A stretch of DNA of 64,000 nucleotides. Origin: Duganella sp. 1224. Its GTDB lineage: Bacteria; Pseudomonadota; Gammaproteobacteria; Burkholderiales; Burkholderiaceae_D. A model generated the notes under the pieces. It searched no databases. It was not told the origin of the DNA and saw only the letters and a program-made list of their open reading frames with translations. Location of the stretch: contig NZ_JACBYS010000002.1 in assembly GCF_013408245.1 (NCBI RefSeq), positions 496,001 through 560,000 of the forward strand. The letters run 5' to 3'. The translations under genes were made by a program, and so were the position numbers. This document shows, in pieces, positions 25,767 through 35,800 of this stretch (positions are counted from its first letter, which is position 1; the number at the start of each line of letters is the position of its first letter).

Positions 25767-26995
25767 GGCTGCTCCTCGCGCGCGTTCAGGCACAGGCCGG
25801 CCAGCAGGAACAGCATCATCGCGTAGAACATGCAGCTGCGCACCGACCAGAAGATCACCTCGGTCAGGCCGAAGCTGAAGTAGCTCAGCACCAGCAGCAT
25901 GCCGGCCAGCGCCGGCGCGTTGCGGGCGCCGCCGCCGTGCCGCAGCTGGCCGAGGAAGAACAGGAACGGCGCCACCAGCATGGCGCCGAACACCAGCAGG
26001 CCGAGCACGCCGCCGAACACCAGCGACTGCAAAATGTCGTTATGGAAGTGCTCATACTCCAGCACGTACGGGTGGGCCCGCCCCTGCGCCACCAGCTCCG
26101 CCATCTCGCGCTTGACGGTGGGGATGCTGGCGCCCAGCAGCGGGCGGCGCTCGATCAGCTGCAGCGCGCTGCGCCACAGCTCGAAGCGCACGCCGACGTT
26201 GGTGAAGGTGTTGCCGCCGCTGACATACTGCTGGACGTCGCTGATGCCCTGGTCGATGCGGGCGCGGGTGCCGGTCTGCGGAATGAAATAGGTGCTGACC
26301 AGCAGCGCCAGCGCCAGCAGCGCCAACACCTTGCGCCAGCGGCCGCGCAGCACGTGGCCGTAGCGTCCCAGCAACAGCGCCGCCAGGATGATGGCCACCC
26401 AGCCGCCGCGGGTGCCGGTGGCCACCGAGCCGGTCAGGCCGGCCAGCGCGCCCAGCGCCGGCCAGATGGCGCTGCGGCCGGCGAAGTCCAGCGTGGCGGC
26501 CAGGCACATCAAGCCCATGCACAGCATGATGTCGCCGAAGGTGATCGAATTGATCAACCCGCCGGGGCGGTCGAGACCGATCACCCAGCGCTGGTAGGCG
26601 ATGAACACCGCGCCGGCGGCGGCGCCGGCGATCAGGCCCCACCACAGCGCCTTGCGGCTGGGGCGGCAGGCCAGCACGGTCAGCATGACGGTGGCCGAGG
26701 CCAGCATGCGCGCCGGCTTTTCCAGGTCGCGCAGGCGGCTGTCGCCGCTCAGCGCGAACCACAGCAGCGCCAGCAGCAGGACCGCGCCAAACGCTATCAA
26801 TACCCCGCGAATCTCAGTAAGATGGCGCATCAGCACCGGCCAGCCGGCGCGGCGGTAGACGATGGCCGCCAGCAAAAAGGCGAAACTGCACAAGCCGACC
26901 CCGAAGCGGGTGATCAGCAGCAGAAAGGGAAACAGAAAGATCAGGCTGTGGATAAAGACAGTGCTGGCAGTGGACTGGGCTGATGTATTATTCAT
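25763..26995 (-). CDS. waaL: O-antigen ligase (WaaL/Wzy_C family)
   Basis: A 410-residue polytopic membrane protein with about 10-12 hydrophobic segments. The large periplasmic loop contains RFELWRSALQLIERRPLLG and the conserved EHFHNDILQ, whose His is typical of the Wzy_C/O-antigen ligase family. It joins O-antigen or another glycan to lipid A-core at the periplasmic face. It overlaps waaF by 4 bp. The family also includes polymerases and protein O-oligosaccharyltransferases; pairing with waaF favours LPS. Confidence 0.85.
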   Translation of the reverse strand: MNNTSAQSTASTVFIHSLIFLFPFLLLITRFGVGLCSFAFLLAAIVYRRAGWPVLMRHLTEIRGVLIAFGAVLLLALLWFALSGDSRLRDLEKPARMLASATVMLTVLACRPSRKALWWGLIAGAAAGAVFIAYQRWVIGLDRPGGLINSITFGDIMLCMGLMCLAATLDFAGRSAIWPALGALAGLTGSVATGTRGGWVAIILAALLLGRYGHVLRGRWRKVLALLALALLVSTYFIPQTGTRARIDQGISDVQQYVSGGNTFTNVGVRFELWRSALQLIERRPLLGASIPTVKREMAELVAQGRAHPYVLEYEHFHNDILQSLVFGGVLGLLVFGAMLVAPFLFFLGQLRHGGGARNAPALAGMLLVLSYFSFGLTEVIFWSVRSCMFYAMMLFLLAGLCLNAREEQP

Positions 26996-27047
26996 TCATG
27001 TTATCGTTTATTGCAAAGAAGCAATCCGCTACAGCAAGTTGCCTACC

Positions 27048-27860
27048 ATGTCACCCGTGCTCATTTCCGTCATCGTCACCACGTACAACCGGCCGGACGC
27101 GCTGAGCGCCGTTGTCGAGGCGTGTTTTGCCCAGGATGACCTGGGTTTCGAAATCATTATCGCTGATGACGGCTCGGGCCACAACACGCAACAGGCGGTA
27201 GCGGCGCTGCAGGCGCGCGCGCCGGTGCCGCTGCGCCATGTGTGGCAGGAAGACCTGGGCTTCCGCGCCGCCCGCGCCCGCAACCTGGGCACGCTGGACG
27301 CGCGCGGCGACTACATCGTCTTCCTCGACGGCGACTGCGTGCCGCAGCGCAATTTTATCAGCCAGCACCGCAAGCTGGCGCAACGCGGCCACCTGGTGCA
27401 GGGCAGCCGCATCCTGCTGGACGAGGCCGCCACGCGACGGGTGCTGGACCAGCACATCGACCTCGGCGCGCTGGACGCCGCCACCAAGCTGGCGTGGCGC
27501 CGCCAGGGCGGCCTCAACAAGGTGCTGCCCCTGCTGCTGACCTGGCCGGACCTCGGCCGCACCAGCAAGCGCTTCAGCTGGCGCCGCATCAAGAGCTGCA
27601 ACCTGGCCGTGTGGCGCGACGACCTCGAGCGGGTCAACGGCTTCGACGAGAGCTTCCTCGGCTGGGGCCACGAGGATTCCGACCTGGTGGTGCGGCTGTA
27701 CCACGCCGGCGTGATGCGCAAGGACGGCGCCTACGCCACCGAAGTGTTCCACCTGTGGCACCGCGAGAACCCGCGCGACCAGGAAACCAGCAACCGCGCC
27801 ACCGTGCTGCGCCGCCACGCCGAGCGCGCCACGCTGGCGGTGAAAGGATTGCGCGCATGA
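27048..27860 (+). CDS. Family 2 glycosyltransferase
   Basis: A 270-residue cytoplasmic GT-A enzyme. It starts MSPVLISVIVTTYNRP (ATG 27048), with the nucleotide-binding IIADDGSG, the DxD-like FLDGDCVP and the C-terminal galactosyltransferase-type motif FLGWGHEDSDLVVRL. It is diverged from the ligase gene by about 50 bp and overlaps the next GT by ATGA. The sugar and acceptor cannot be predicted; outer-core LPS or capsule assembly is likely from context. Confidence 0.88.
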   Translation: MSPVLISVIVTTYNRPDALSAVVEACFAQDDLGFEIIIADDGSGHNTQQAVAALQARAPVPLRHVWQEDLGFRAARARNLGTLDARGDYIVFLDGDCVPQRNFISQHRKLAQRGHLVQGSRILLDEAATRRVLDQHIDLGALDAATKLAWRRQGGLNKVLPLLLTWPDLGRTSKRFSWRRIKSCNLAVWRDDLERVNGFDESFLGWGHEDSDLVVRLYHAGVMRKDGAYATEVFHLWHRENPRDQETSNRATVLRRHAERATLAVKGLRA

Positions 27861-28939
27861 AACCGTTCGTGCCGGACAGCGGCCTGCTGCTGAGTATCCT
27901 GGTGCCCGCCTACAACGTCGAGCGCTACATCACCGACTGCCTGGAGCACATCCTGGCGCAGATGGACGCACGCCACGAGCTGATCGTGGTGGACGACGGC
28001 TCCACCGACCAGACGCTGGCGCGCATCCGCGCGCTGCAGGCGGCCTGGCCGCGCTGCAACTTCACGCTGATCGAGCAGCGCAACAGCGGCATCGCCGACG
28101 CCCGCAACCGCGCGCTGCAGGAGGCGGGCGGCGAGTACATCCTGTTCATCGACAGCGACGACCGGCTGCTGCCGCGTTCGCTGGAAGTGCTGGGCCAGGC
28201 GATCGCCCGCGACCATCCGGACGTGATCGCCACGGCGCTGCGCATGTGGCACCCGCACGCGCCGCACAAGGACCGCGACATCTTCATGAGCTACGCGCCG
28301 GAGCGGCCGATCACCTGCCAGGACGCGATCCTGACCTCGTTCTTCGACGACCGCCACATGTACGTGTGGTGCAAGGTATTCCGCCGCGCCATTTACGCCC
28401 AGGCCGGCACGCCGGTGTTCCCGTCGCAGCGGGTGTTCGAGGATGTGGCGGTGGTGCCGCTGCTGCTGCAGCGCTGCCGCAGCCTGGTGTACGTGCCGCA
28501 CGTGCTGCTGGCCTACCGCCAGCACCCGGTCAGCATCACCAAGCTGGTAAGCGAGCAGTGGTGCGTGGATTTCGTCTCGGCGCTGGCCACCGTCAAGCCG
28601 CAGCTGGAGCGGGCCGGCGTCAGCGCCGCGGTGCGGGCGCAGTTCGACGTGGCGGTGTGCCACTTCTACCTGAGCATGATCAAGAGTTCCTACCAGCTGC
28701 CGCGCGCGGCCGGCGCGGTGGTGCGACGGCGGGTGCATGACATCTTCCTGACCAGCCTGTTCTCGCCGCCGCAGCAGGTGCTGTCGGCGATGGCGCGCAA
28801 CCTGCGCGACGCCCGCACCGCCTTGCAGGTGCAGCACGTCATCGACGGCAACCGCTGGTTCCACGTGCGCCAGAGCGTGGTGCGCAAGTTCAAGCTATGG
28901 CGCCGCCTGCGCCAGACCCGCGCCCTGCCGCGCAGCTGA
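27857..28939 (+). CDS. Family 2 glycosyltransferase
   Basis: A 360-residue GT-A enzyme with LSILVPAYNVERYITDCL, the Asp pair of ELIVVDDGSTDQTL, and the DxD-type IDSDDRLLP. The C-terminal ~130 residues are basic and helical. It is translationally coupled (ATGA) to the preceding glycosyltransferase. Together with waaF, waaL and that enzyme it makes up an LPS-core/O-antigen island. The gene ends just before the 72-bp palindrome. Confidence 0.88.
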   Translation: MKPFVPDSGLLLSILVPAYNVERYITDCLEHILAQMDARHELIVVDDGSTDQTLARIRALQAAWPRCNFTLIEQRNSGIADARNRALQEAGGEYILFIDSDDRLLPRSLEVLGQAIARDHPDVIATALRMWHPHAPHKDRDIFMSYAPERPITCQDAILTSFFDDRHMYVWCKVFRRAIYAQAGTPVFPSQRVFEDVAVVPLLLQRCRSLVYVPHVLLAYRQHPVSITKLVSEQWCVDFVSALATVKPQLERAGVSAAVRAQFDVAVCHFYLSMIKSSYQLPRAAGAVVRRRVHDIFLTSLFSPPQQVLSAMARNLRDARTALQVQHVIDGNRWFHVRQSVVRKFKLWRRLRQTRALPRS

Positions 28940-28951
28940 ACAAAACCGGCA

Positions 28952-29023
28952 AAACCGGGGTCAGTGCCGACATTCGGACATTTCGCGCGCGAAATGTCCG
29001 AATGTCGGCACTGACCCCGGTTT
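28952..29023. repeat. Perfect 72-bp palindrome between convergent genes
   Basis: Two 36-base arms are exact reverse complements with no loop, centred at 28987/28988 on TTTCGCG|CGCGAAA. The outer part carries GGGGTCAGTGCCGACATTC. It fills the gap between the glycosyltransferase and fixJ-like genes, and its right end includes two bases of the fixJ-like stop codon. It could act as a bidirectional terminator or extrude a cruciform; it lacks a long T-run. Confidence 0.95.
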
Positions 29024-29636
29024 AGTCTTCCTGGTCCAGCATGCTGATGCGGACCAGATCGGCCACGTTGTCCACGCCAAGCTTGGCCATCAGGCGCGCC
29101 TTGTGCACTTCCACCGTGCGTACGCTGATGCCCAGCTCGGGACCGATGTCGCGGTTGTGCCGGCCCAGCACCACCAGCTGCATCACCTCGCGCTCGCGCG
29201 GCGTCAGCTCACTCAGCAGGCTGGCGCTGCGGTGGCGCCGCTGCTGCGCGCTCTGGGTGGCGCGGGCGCGCGACAGCGCCTCGTCAATGGCGGCGATCAG
29301 CTTGCCGTCGTCCAGCGGCTTTTCCAGGAAGTCCACGGCGTCGGCCTTGAACGCCGCGCGCGCCGTGCTGACGTCGCCATGGCCGCTCATGATGATCACC
29401 GGCATGGCGCAGCCGCGCCGCAGCAGCTCTTGCTGCAGCGCCAGCCCGTCCATGCCGGACATGCGGATGTCGATCAGCAGGCAACCGCTCCAGGCCGGCT
29501 GCCACGCCTGCAGAAAGGCCTCGGCGCTGGCGAACACCGCCGTGCGGTAGCCGCGCACCCCCAGCAGCAGCCCCAGCGCGTCGCGCACGGCCGGATCGTC
29601 ATCGACAATGAATACGGTTAAATCATGCTGCAACAT
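29022..29636 (-). CDS. FixJ-family response regulator
   Basis: A 204-residue regulator. Receiver domain residues are visible: acidic cluster VDDDPAVRD, phospho-acceptor Asp56 in CLLIDIRMSGMDG, the Thr/Ser switch region VIIMSGHGD and Lys in VDFLEKPLDDG. The LuxR-type helix-turn-helix starts SELTPREREVMQLVV with SVRTVEVHKARLMAKLGV. It overlaps the sensor kinase gene by 14 bp and so forms a pair with it. The targets are unknown. Confidence 0.9.
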   Translation of the reverse strand: MLQHDLTVFIVDDDPAVRDALGLLLGVRGYRTAVFASAEAFLQAWQPAWSGCLLIDIRMSGMDGLALQQELLRRGCAMPVIIMSGHGDVSTARAAFKADAVDFLEKPLDDGKLIAAIDEALSRARATQSAQQRRHRSASLLSELTPREREVMQLVVLGRHNRDIGPELGISVRTVEVHKARLMAKLGVDNVADLVRISMLDQED

Positions 29637-31239
29637 AGTTCTCCTGCCCTTCCACTGCGTGGCGCGCCAGCGGCAGCGCCATTTTAAAAATGCCGTGATC
29701 GCCCACTTCGGCCCAGAGCGAGCCGCCGTGCGCTTCCATGATGGCCCGGCTCAGCACCAGGCCCAGTCCGAGGCCGGTGGCCTTGGACGAGACAAACGGT
29801 TCAAACAGGCGTCCCAGCACCTCGGCCGACACGCCCTTGCCACTGTCCTCCACGCACAGCTGCAGGCAGCTGCCCTGGCCGTGCTTCTTGCTGTCCAGCA
29901 GCTGCGCCGTCACCGTGATGCGGCGCTCGCCCTCGGGCCGCTCCTGCACCGCGTCCAGCGCGTTGGCCACCAGGTTGCGCAGCACCAGCTCGATCTGCAG
30001 GCGGTCGGCCAGCATCGCCAGCGCCGGCATGTCGCCCACCTCCAGCAGCACGCCGTGCTGGCGCAGCTGGGTGAAGAACTGCTGGCTGACCGACGACACC
30101 AGCTGGCCGGCGTCGACCGCCTCCAGCTTCATGGCGCCGGTGCGGAAAAAGTCGCGCAGGCGCCGCACCACCTCGGCCGCCCGGCCCGACTCGGCGATCA
30201 TGCGCTGCACCGCGCTTTTCAGCATCTCGCCGCTCTCGCCACGTTCGACCAGGAATTCGCACGCCTTGCCGTAGGCGCTGAGCGCCGTCAGCGGCTGGTT
30301 CAGCTCGTGCGCCAGCGCGGCTGCCATCTCGCCGGCCGCCGCCAGCCGCAGCGACTGCTTGAGGTCGTTCGACACCTGGCGCAGCTCGTCCACCACGATG
30401 CCCAGCGAAAAACCGACCAGCGTCAGCATCGCGTCCAGCATCTGCAGCTCCGGCACTTCGATGTTGACGGCGTTGTTCCACTTGACCAGGCCGCCGATGC
30501 CCAGCTGCAGCACGAACACCATCAGCGCCGTGCCGTACAGGCCCTGGCGCGAGGCGGCCCAGATCACCGGCAGGAACAGGAAGTAGAAGTGCTTGAACTC
30601 CGACGTCTCGATGGTGCCGAACACCAGGTACAGCACGCAGATGGCCAGCGCCAGGTACCCCAGCGTCTCGTAGCGCCACACGGTCTGGCGCAGCCGCTGG
30701 CGGCCGTCGGCACTGGACAGCATCCAGATCAGCGGCATCGACACCAGCACCCCGACCATGTCGCCGATGCCGAAGCGCAGCACCACCGCCACCCACTCGC
30801 CGGACGGGATCAGCCCGGCCAAGGATAGCAGCGACATGTAGACCACATCGTTGAGCAGCGTACCGACCAGCACCATCAGCACCCACTGGAACAGCCGGTG
30901 GCGGCTGTCGAACAGCCCGGCCTGGCCGAAGGTGCGCCGCAGCACCGCCCCCAGCAGGCCGTAACCCAGCGTCAGCCACAGCGACAGCAACAGGCTCAAC
31001 GGCAACCCGGCCGGCATGCCGCGCACCAGCCACTCGCCCAGCACCAGCGCGGCAAACCACGGCAGCGCCGTGCGCCAGCCAAAGCGCAGCCAGCACACCA
31101 GGCCGAGCGCCGGATCCGGGTTCCACGGCGTGATGTTCAGCCCGTACAGCGGGTCGATATACGTGGCCCAGTCAAACAACACATACAGGCCGATAAAGAC
31201 CGGAAAGACCAGATAAGGGGATGGGGAAGGCGTGCTCAT
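29623..31239 (-). CDS. MASE1-type membrane histidine kinase (FixL-class transmitter)
   Basis: A 538-residue kinase from ATG 31239 (MSTPSPSPYL); a start at 31275 is possible. The first ~270 residues hold about eight membrane segments in a MASE1-like pattern, with no PAS or haem-binding domain visible. The transmitter has the His box ALAHELNQPLTALSAYG (His311), the N box LRNLVANALDAV, and G boxes VEDSGKGV and TGLGLGLVLSRAIMEAHGG. The 'HELNQPL' His box is the FixL/DctB class and matches the FixJ-type partner just downstream. Confidence 0.88.
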   Translation of the reverse strand: MSTPSPSPYLVFPVFIGLYVLFDWATYIDPLYGLNITPWNPDPALGLVCWLRFGWRTALPWFAALVLGEWLVRGMPAGLPLSLLLSLWLTLGYGLLGAVLRRTFGQAGLFDSRHRLFQWVLMVLVGTLLNDVVYMSLLSLAGLIPSGEWVAVVLRFGIGDMVGVLVSMPLIWMLSSADGRQRLRQTVWRYETLGYLALAICVLYLVFGTIETSEFKHFYFLFLPVIWAASRQGLYGTALMVFVLQLGIGGLVKWNNAVNIEVPELQMLDAMLTLVGFSLGIVVDELRQVSNDLKQSLRLAAAGEMAAALAHELNQPLTALSAYGKACEFLVERGESGEMLKSAVQRMIAESGRAAEVVRRLRDFFRTGAMKLEAVDAGQLVSSVSQQFFTQLRQHGVLLEVGDMPALAMLADRLQIELVLRNLVANALDAVQERPEGERRITVTAQLLDSKKHGQGSCLQLCVEDSGKGVSAEVLGRLFEPFVSSKATGLGLGLVLSRAIMEAHGGSLWAEVGDHGIFKMALPLARHAVEGQENYVAA

Positions 31240-31473
31240 ACAGCGTTGTTTGTATCGCAATGTAACATTATGCATTGCCCATGGTCATCTTGTTCTGTCT
31301 TTTTGCAACTAGGGGCTTCCCTTATAACTTAGGCATCGCATCTATACAACAGCCGGGTTACCCGAGGTGCAATTATTAAGGGAAATTCTTAGTTCTTTAC
31401 CCGAATTTACATTGCGTTACACGACCACTACCATCGCGACTTGCCATCAGGCCCCTTTTTGGAAGAGTTCACG

Positions 31474-32448
31474 ATGCAGTCCATCACCATCCGCTCCGGC
31501 GTTGCCGGCCTCACGGGCCTGAAGCAGCTGCGCGAGACGCTCAAACTGTCGCTGCGCGCCCGGCTGCACCGGCACGCCACGTTTGGCTGGCTGGAACTGC
31601 TGAACTCCCACCCGATGTTTGCCGAGCTGGTCAAGGCGCGCCCGCGCCTGGTCTACAAGATCTACCGTCCCTACCAGAGCGACACCATGGACGCCAGCCA
31701 GCGCCTGGCGCTGCTGCGCAGCCACTACCGCCACATCTTCCGCCATGGCATGGGCCCGCTGACGGTGCAAGCGGCGCGCGGCGCCGTGCCGCTGGCCACG
31801 GTCGAGGGCAAAAGCGGCCTGCCCTACCAGCTGCAACTGCGCGCGATCGAGCCGATGGAGCGCGAGGGCGAGCTGGTGCTGCAACTGGTGCAGAACGGCG
31901 ACCTGGTGTACAGCGCGGCGTTTTCCTTCCGCGAGGGCGATGGCGCGGGCCGCGGCGGCATGGCGCTGGGCATCGGCTGCATGCAGGGGCCGAAGGGCGA
32001 GCGCGGCCTGCAACTGATCAAGGATGCCACGCGCGAGTTGCACGGCCTGCGGCCAAAGAACCTGATGGTCAAGCTGCTGAGCCAGATCGCCTACGATCAC
32101 GGCTGCGGCGAGCTGCGCCTGGTCGGCAACGCCAACCGCGCGGTGTGCGGCGCCACCCGCCAGGGCAAGGTGCACGCGGACTACGACGCGCTGTGGCTGG
32201 AACTGGGCGCGGTCCAGCGCGGTGACGGCGACTACACGCTGGCCAGTGAGCCGATCTGCGCGCCCGACCTGGCGGCGATCGCGTCCAAGAAACGCTCGGA
32301 GGCGCGCAAGCGCCACGAGACGCTGTGCGAACTGGCGCAGGCGGTGGCGGTCAGCCTGCACGCGCCGCGCATCGAGGCGGTGCCGGTGCTGACGGCGCCG
32401 GTGTTGGTGCCCTTGGATAACGACACGGAGCAGTACGCCCTGGCGTAA
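31474..32448 (+). CDS. VirK/YbjX (DUF535) family protein
   Basis: A 324-residue protein with its start at ATG 31474 (MQSITIRSG) after GGAAGAG. Family-like segments include HPMFAELVKARPRLVYKIYRPY, LYSAAFSF-type strand VYSAAFSFREGDG, GGMALGIGCMQGPKG and the C-terminal ALWLELGAVQRGDGDYTL. Members of this family are linked in enterobacteria to virulence and envelope-stress phenotypes but have no known enzyme activity. It stands alone between the MASE1 kinase (divergent) and a small unknown gene. Confidence 0.75.
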   Translation: MQSITIRSGVAGLTGLKQLRETLKLSLRARLHRHATFGWLELLNSHPMFAELVKARPRLVYKIYRPYQSDTMDASQRLALLRSHYRHIFRHGMGPLTVQAARGAVPLATVEGKSGLPYQLQLRAIEPMEREGELVLQLVQNGDLVYSAAFSFREGDGAGRGGMALGIGCMQGPKGERGLQLIKDATRELHGLRPKNLMVKLLSQIAYDHGCGELRLVGNANRAVCGATRQGKVHADYDALWLELGAVQRGDGDYTLASEPICAPDLAAIASKKRSEARKRHETLCELAQAVAVSLHAPRIEAVPVLTAPVLVPLDNDTEQYALA

Positions 32449-32490
32449 GAAAATCCGTTACCATGGGCTTTTCGTCAGAGGAGAGATACC

Positions 32491-32724
32491 ATGCGTGTGG
32501 ATATTTATTGCCGAGATGAAGCACAAGGCAAGCATAGTTATTTGGCCGTGCCGGAAGGCAAGCCGATTCCGCAGGAAGCCACCAGTACCGACTGGCACCC
32601 CGAAGCCCAGCACGTGGAAGTGGATGACGACCACGATGATTTGTCCAAATACCATATTGAGCAGCCGCTGGCGCAGATTGGCGCCAAGGGGTATGCCATT
32701 ACCGGCGTCAGCGCGCAGTTTTAA
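32491..32724 (+). CDS. Small conserved hypothetical protein
   Basis: A 77-residue protein preceded by AGAGGAGAG, 42 bp after the VirK/YbjX gene. It reads MRVDIYCRDEAQGKHSYLAV at the start and has an Asp/His-rich middle (EVDDDHDDLSKYHIE). No signal peptide or membrane segment is present. Similar small proteins occur in related Burkholderiales as a domain of unknown function; I cannot assign a role. Confidence 0.65.
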   Translation: MRVDIYCRDEAQGKHSYLAVPEGKPIPQEATSTDWHPEAQHVEVDDDHDDLSKYHIEQPLAQIGAKGYAITGVSAQF

Positions 32725-32765
32725 CTGCGGACGGCACCCCCACAACCCGCACACCGCCGGCGCCA

Positions 32766-32793
32766 GGGTCAGACCCCGCACGGGGTCTGACCC
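32766..32793. repeat. GGGTCAGACCCC...GGGGTCTGACCC palindromic repeat, copy C
   Basis: GGGTCAGACCCCGCACGGGGTCTGACCC between the small hypothetical gene and the end of dnaE. The same core is seen at 5021-5048 and 7694-7723, always in an intergenic gap. Confidence 0.75.
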
Positions 32794-32807
32794 TTCTGTC
32801 CGGGGTA

Positions 32808-35800
32808 CTAATATTCGACCGCGACTTCCTTGGCGCCCAGCACCTGCTGCAGCGCCAGCTGCAGCTCGTCGGACGGCGCCACCCGCCACCCCTCGCCAAA
32901 CTGCACCACGCAGCTGACGCCCTGAGGCTGGATGCGCGCCGAAATCGGCAGCCCGTCGGCGTGACGATGCGGCGCCAGCACTTCCGCCACCTTCTTCGCG
33001 TCCACCGTGGTCGGCAGCGCCATGCCCAGTTGCTTGCCGTGCTTGACGCGCGAGCTGACGATGTCGAACACCTTCTCCGCCGAAATCCGCAGCCCGCCCG
33101 AGAAGCGGTCTTCCGACACCTTGCCGATCACCGCCAGGAATTCATCTTCCTTGAACATGTGCTTGTTCTCCTCGAACACCTCGGCGTACACGGTCACTTC
33201 CACCACCGCGCTCTTGTCGTCCAGCGTGACGATCAGCAGCTTGCCGCGCTGGGTCATCTGCGGCCGGATGCCGGTGATGACGCCGCACAAAATGCGCGGA
33301 TCGCGCGACGGCTCCAGGTCGGCCAGCTTGGTGCGGGCGAAGCGCCGCGCTTCCGGCGCGAACGAGTCGAACATGTGGCCGGACAGGTAGAAGCCCAGCG
33401 CGATCTTCTCCTCGGCCAGCTTCTGGCGGTCGGTGAATGGCGCCGCCTTGACGTAGTCCGGCGGCGGCTCCAGGTCGGAATCGTCGCCGCCGAACAGGCT
33501 GACCTGGTTGGCCGACTTGGCCTGCTGGTCGGCATATTCCATCGCGAAGCCGACCGACGCCAGCAGCACGGCGCGGTCGACGCCGAAGCAGTCGAAGGCG
33601 CCGGCGCGGATCAGCGATTCGATGGTGCGGCGGTTGATCTGCTTCTTGTCCACGCGCTTGCAGAAATCGAACAGGCTGGTGAACGGGCCGTCGGCATTGC
33701 GGGCGGCGATGATGGCCTCGATGGCGTTCTGGCCGGCGCCCTTGCACGCGCCCAGGCCGTAGCGGATCTGCGTCACCTTCTTGCCGGTGACCGACGGCGG
33801 CGGGCCGTCCGGCACAAAGCGGAAGTCGGACTGGTTGATGTCCGGCGGCAGGATGGTCAGGCCGCAGACGTCGATCGCGTCCTCGACCAGGATCTTGACC
33901 TTCTCGGTGTCTTCCATCGCCAGCGACATATTGGCCGCCATGAACGCGGCCGGATGGTGCGCCTTCAGGTAGGCCGTGTGGTAGGACAGCAGCGCGTAGG
34001 CGGCCGCGTGCGACTTGTTGAAGCCGTAGCCGGCGAACTTCTCCATCAGGTCGAAGATCTCGTCGGCCTTCTCGGTCGACAGGCCATCCTTGGCGGCGCC
34101 GGCGCGGAAGATGGCGCGGTGCTCGGCCATCTCCTCGGCCTTCTTTTTACCCATCGCCCGGCGCAGCATGTCGGCGCCGCCGAGCGAATAGCCGCCGACG
34201 ATCTGCGCCATCTGCATCACCTGCTCCTGGTACACCATGATGCCGTAGGTTTCCGACAGAATCGATTCGGTGCGCGGATCGGGATAGTCGAACTTCTCGC
34301 CGTGCTTGCGCTTGCAGAAGTCCGGGATCAGGTCCATCGGACCCGGACGGTACAACGCCACCAGCGCGATGATGTCCTCGAAGCGGTCGGGCCGCGCGTC
34401 CTTCAGCATGCCCTGCATGCCGCGCGATTCAAGCTGGAACACCGCGACCGTCTTGGCCTTGGTCAGCAGGTCGTACGACGGACGGTCGGTCAGCGGCAGC
34501 TTGGCCAGGTCGAACTCGGCCTCGGCCGGATCGAGCGCCTTGATGTAGCGCACCGCGCGGTCGAGGATGGTCAGCGTGGTCAGGCCCAGGAAGTCGAACT
34601 TGACCAGGCCGACCGCCTCGACGTCGTCCTTGTCGTACTGCGACACCACGCCGGAATCGCCGGACTGGGTGTACAGCGGGCAGAAGTCGGTCAGCTTGCC
34701 CGGCGCGATCAGCACGCCGCCGGCGTGCATGCCGATGTTACGGGTGATGCCCTCGACCTGCTGCGCCAGGTCCAGCAGTTGCGCCACCTCCTCCTCGTTC
34801 TGCTGGCGCTCCTTGAGCATCGGCTCCTCCTCGATCGCCTCGGCGATCGACACCGGCTTGCCGGGCTTGAACGGAATCAGCTTGGAGACGCCGTCGCAGA
34901 AGTTGTAGCCGAAGTCCATCACGCGGCCGACGTCGCGGATCGCGCCCTTGGCCGCCATGGTGCCGAAGGTGGCGATCTGCGACACCGCGTCGCGGCCGTA
35001 CAGGTCCTTCACGTGCTGGATCACCAGTTCGCGCTTTTCCTGGCAGAAGTCGATGTCGAAGTCGGGCATCGAGACGCGCTCGGGGTTCAGGAAACGTTCG
35101 AACAGCAGGTTGTATTTCAGCGGATCGAGGTCGGTAATTTTCAGCGCATACGCCACCAGCGAGCCGGCGCCCGAGCCACGGCCCGGACCGATCGGCACGC
35201 CATTGTTCTTGCCCCACTGGATGAACTCCGCCACGATCAGGAAGTAGCCGGGGAACTTCATCTTGATGATGGTGTTGTTCTCGAACTCCAGCCGGTCCTC
35301 GTAGCGCTTGCGGTTGGCCTCGCGCTTGTCCGGATCGGGGAACAGCTGGATCAGGCGCTCTTCCAGGCCCTTCTTGGTTTCCGCCACCAGGAACTCGTCG
35401 ATGGTCATGCCCGGCGTCGGGAAGTTCGGCAGCTGCGGCTTGCCCAGGGTCAGCGTCAGATTGCAGCGCTTGGCGATTTCCACCGAATTTTGCAACGCCG
35501 CCGGCAGGTCGTGGAACAGTTGCTGCATCTCGGCCTGCGTCAGGAAGCGCATCTGCTCGTTGAACTTGCGCACGCGCTTGGCGTTGGCCAGCATCTCGCC
35601 CTCGGCGATACAGATGCGCGCCTCGTGGGCGATGAATTCATCCTTGGACAGGAACTGCACCGGATGGGTCGCCACCACCGGCAAGCCCAGCTTGGACGCC
35701 AGCGCGACCGAATGGCGCACCTGCATCTCCTGGTTGGCCTGGCCGGCGCGCTGGATCTCGATGTAGAAGTGGCCGGGGAACAGCGCCGCCCACTTGCGCG

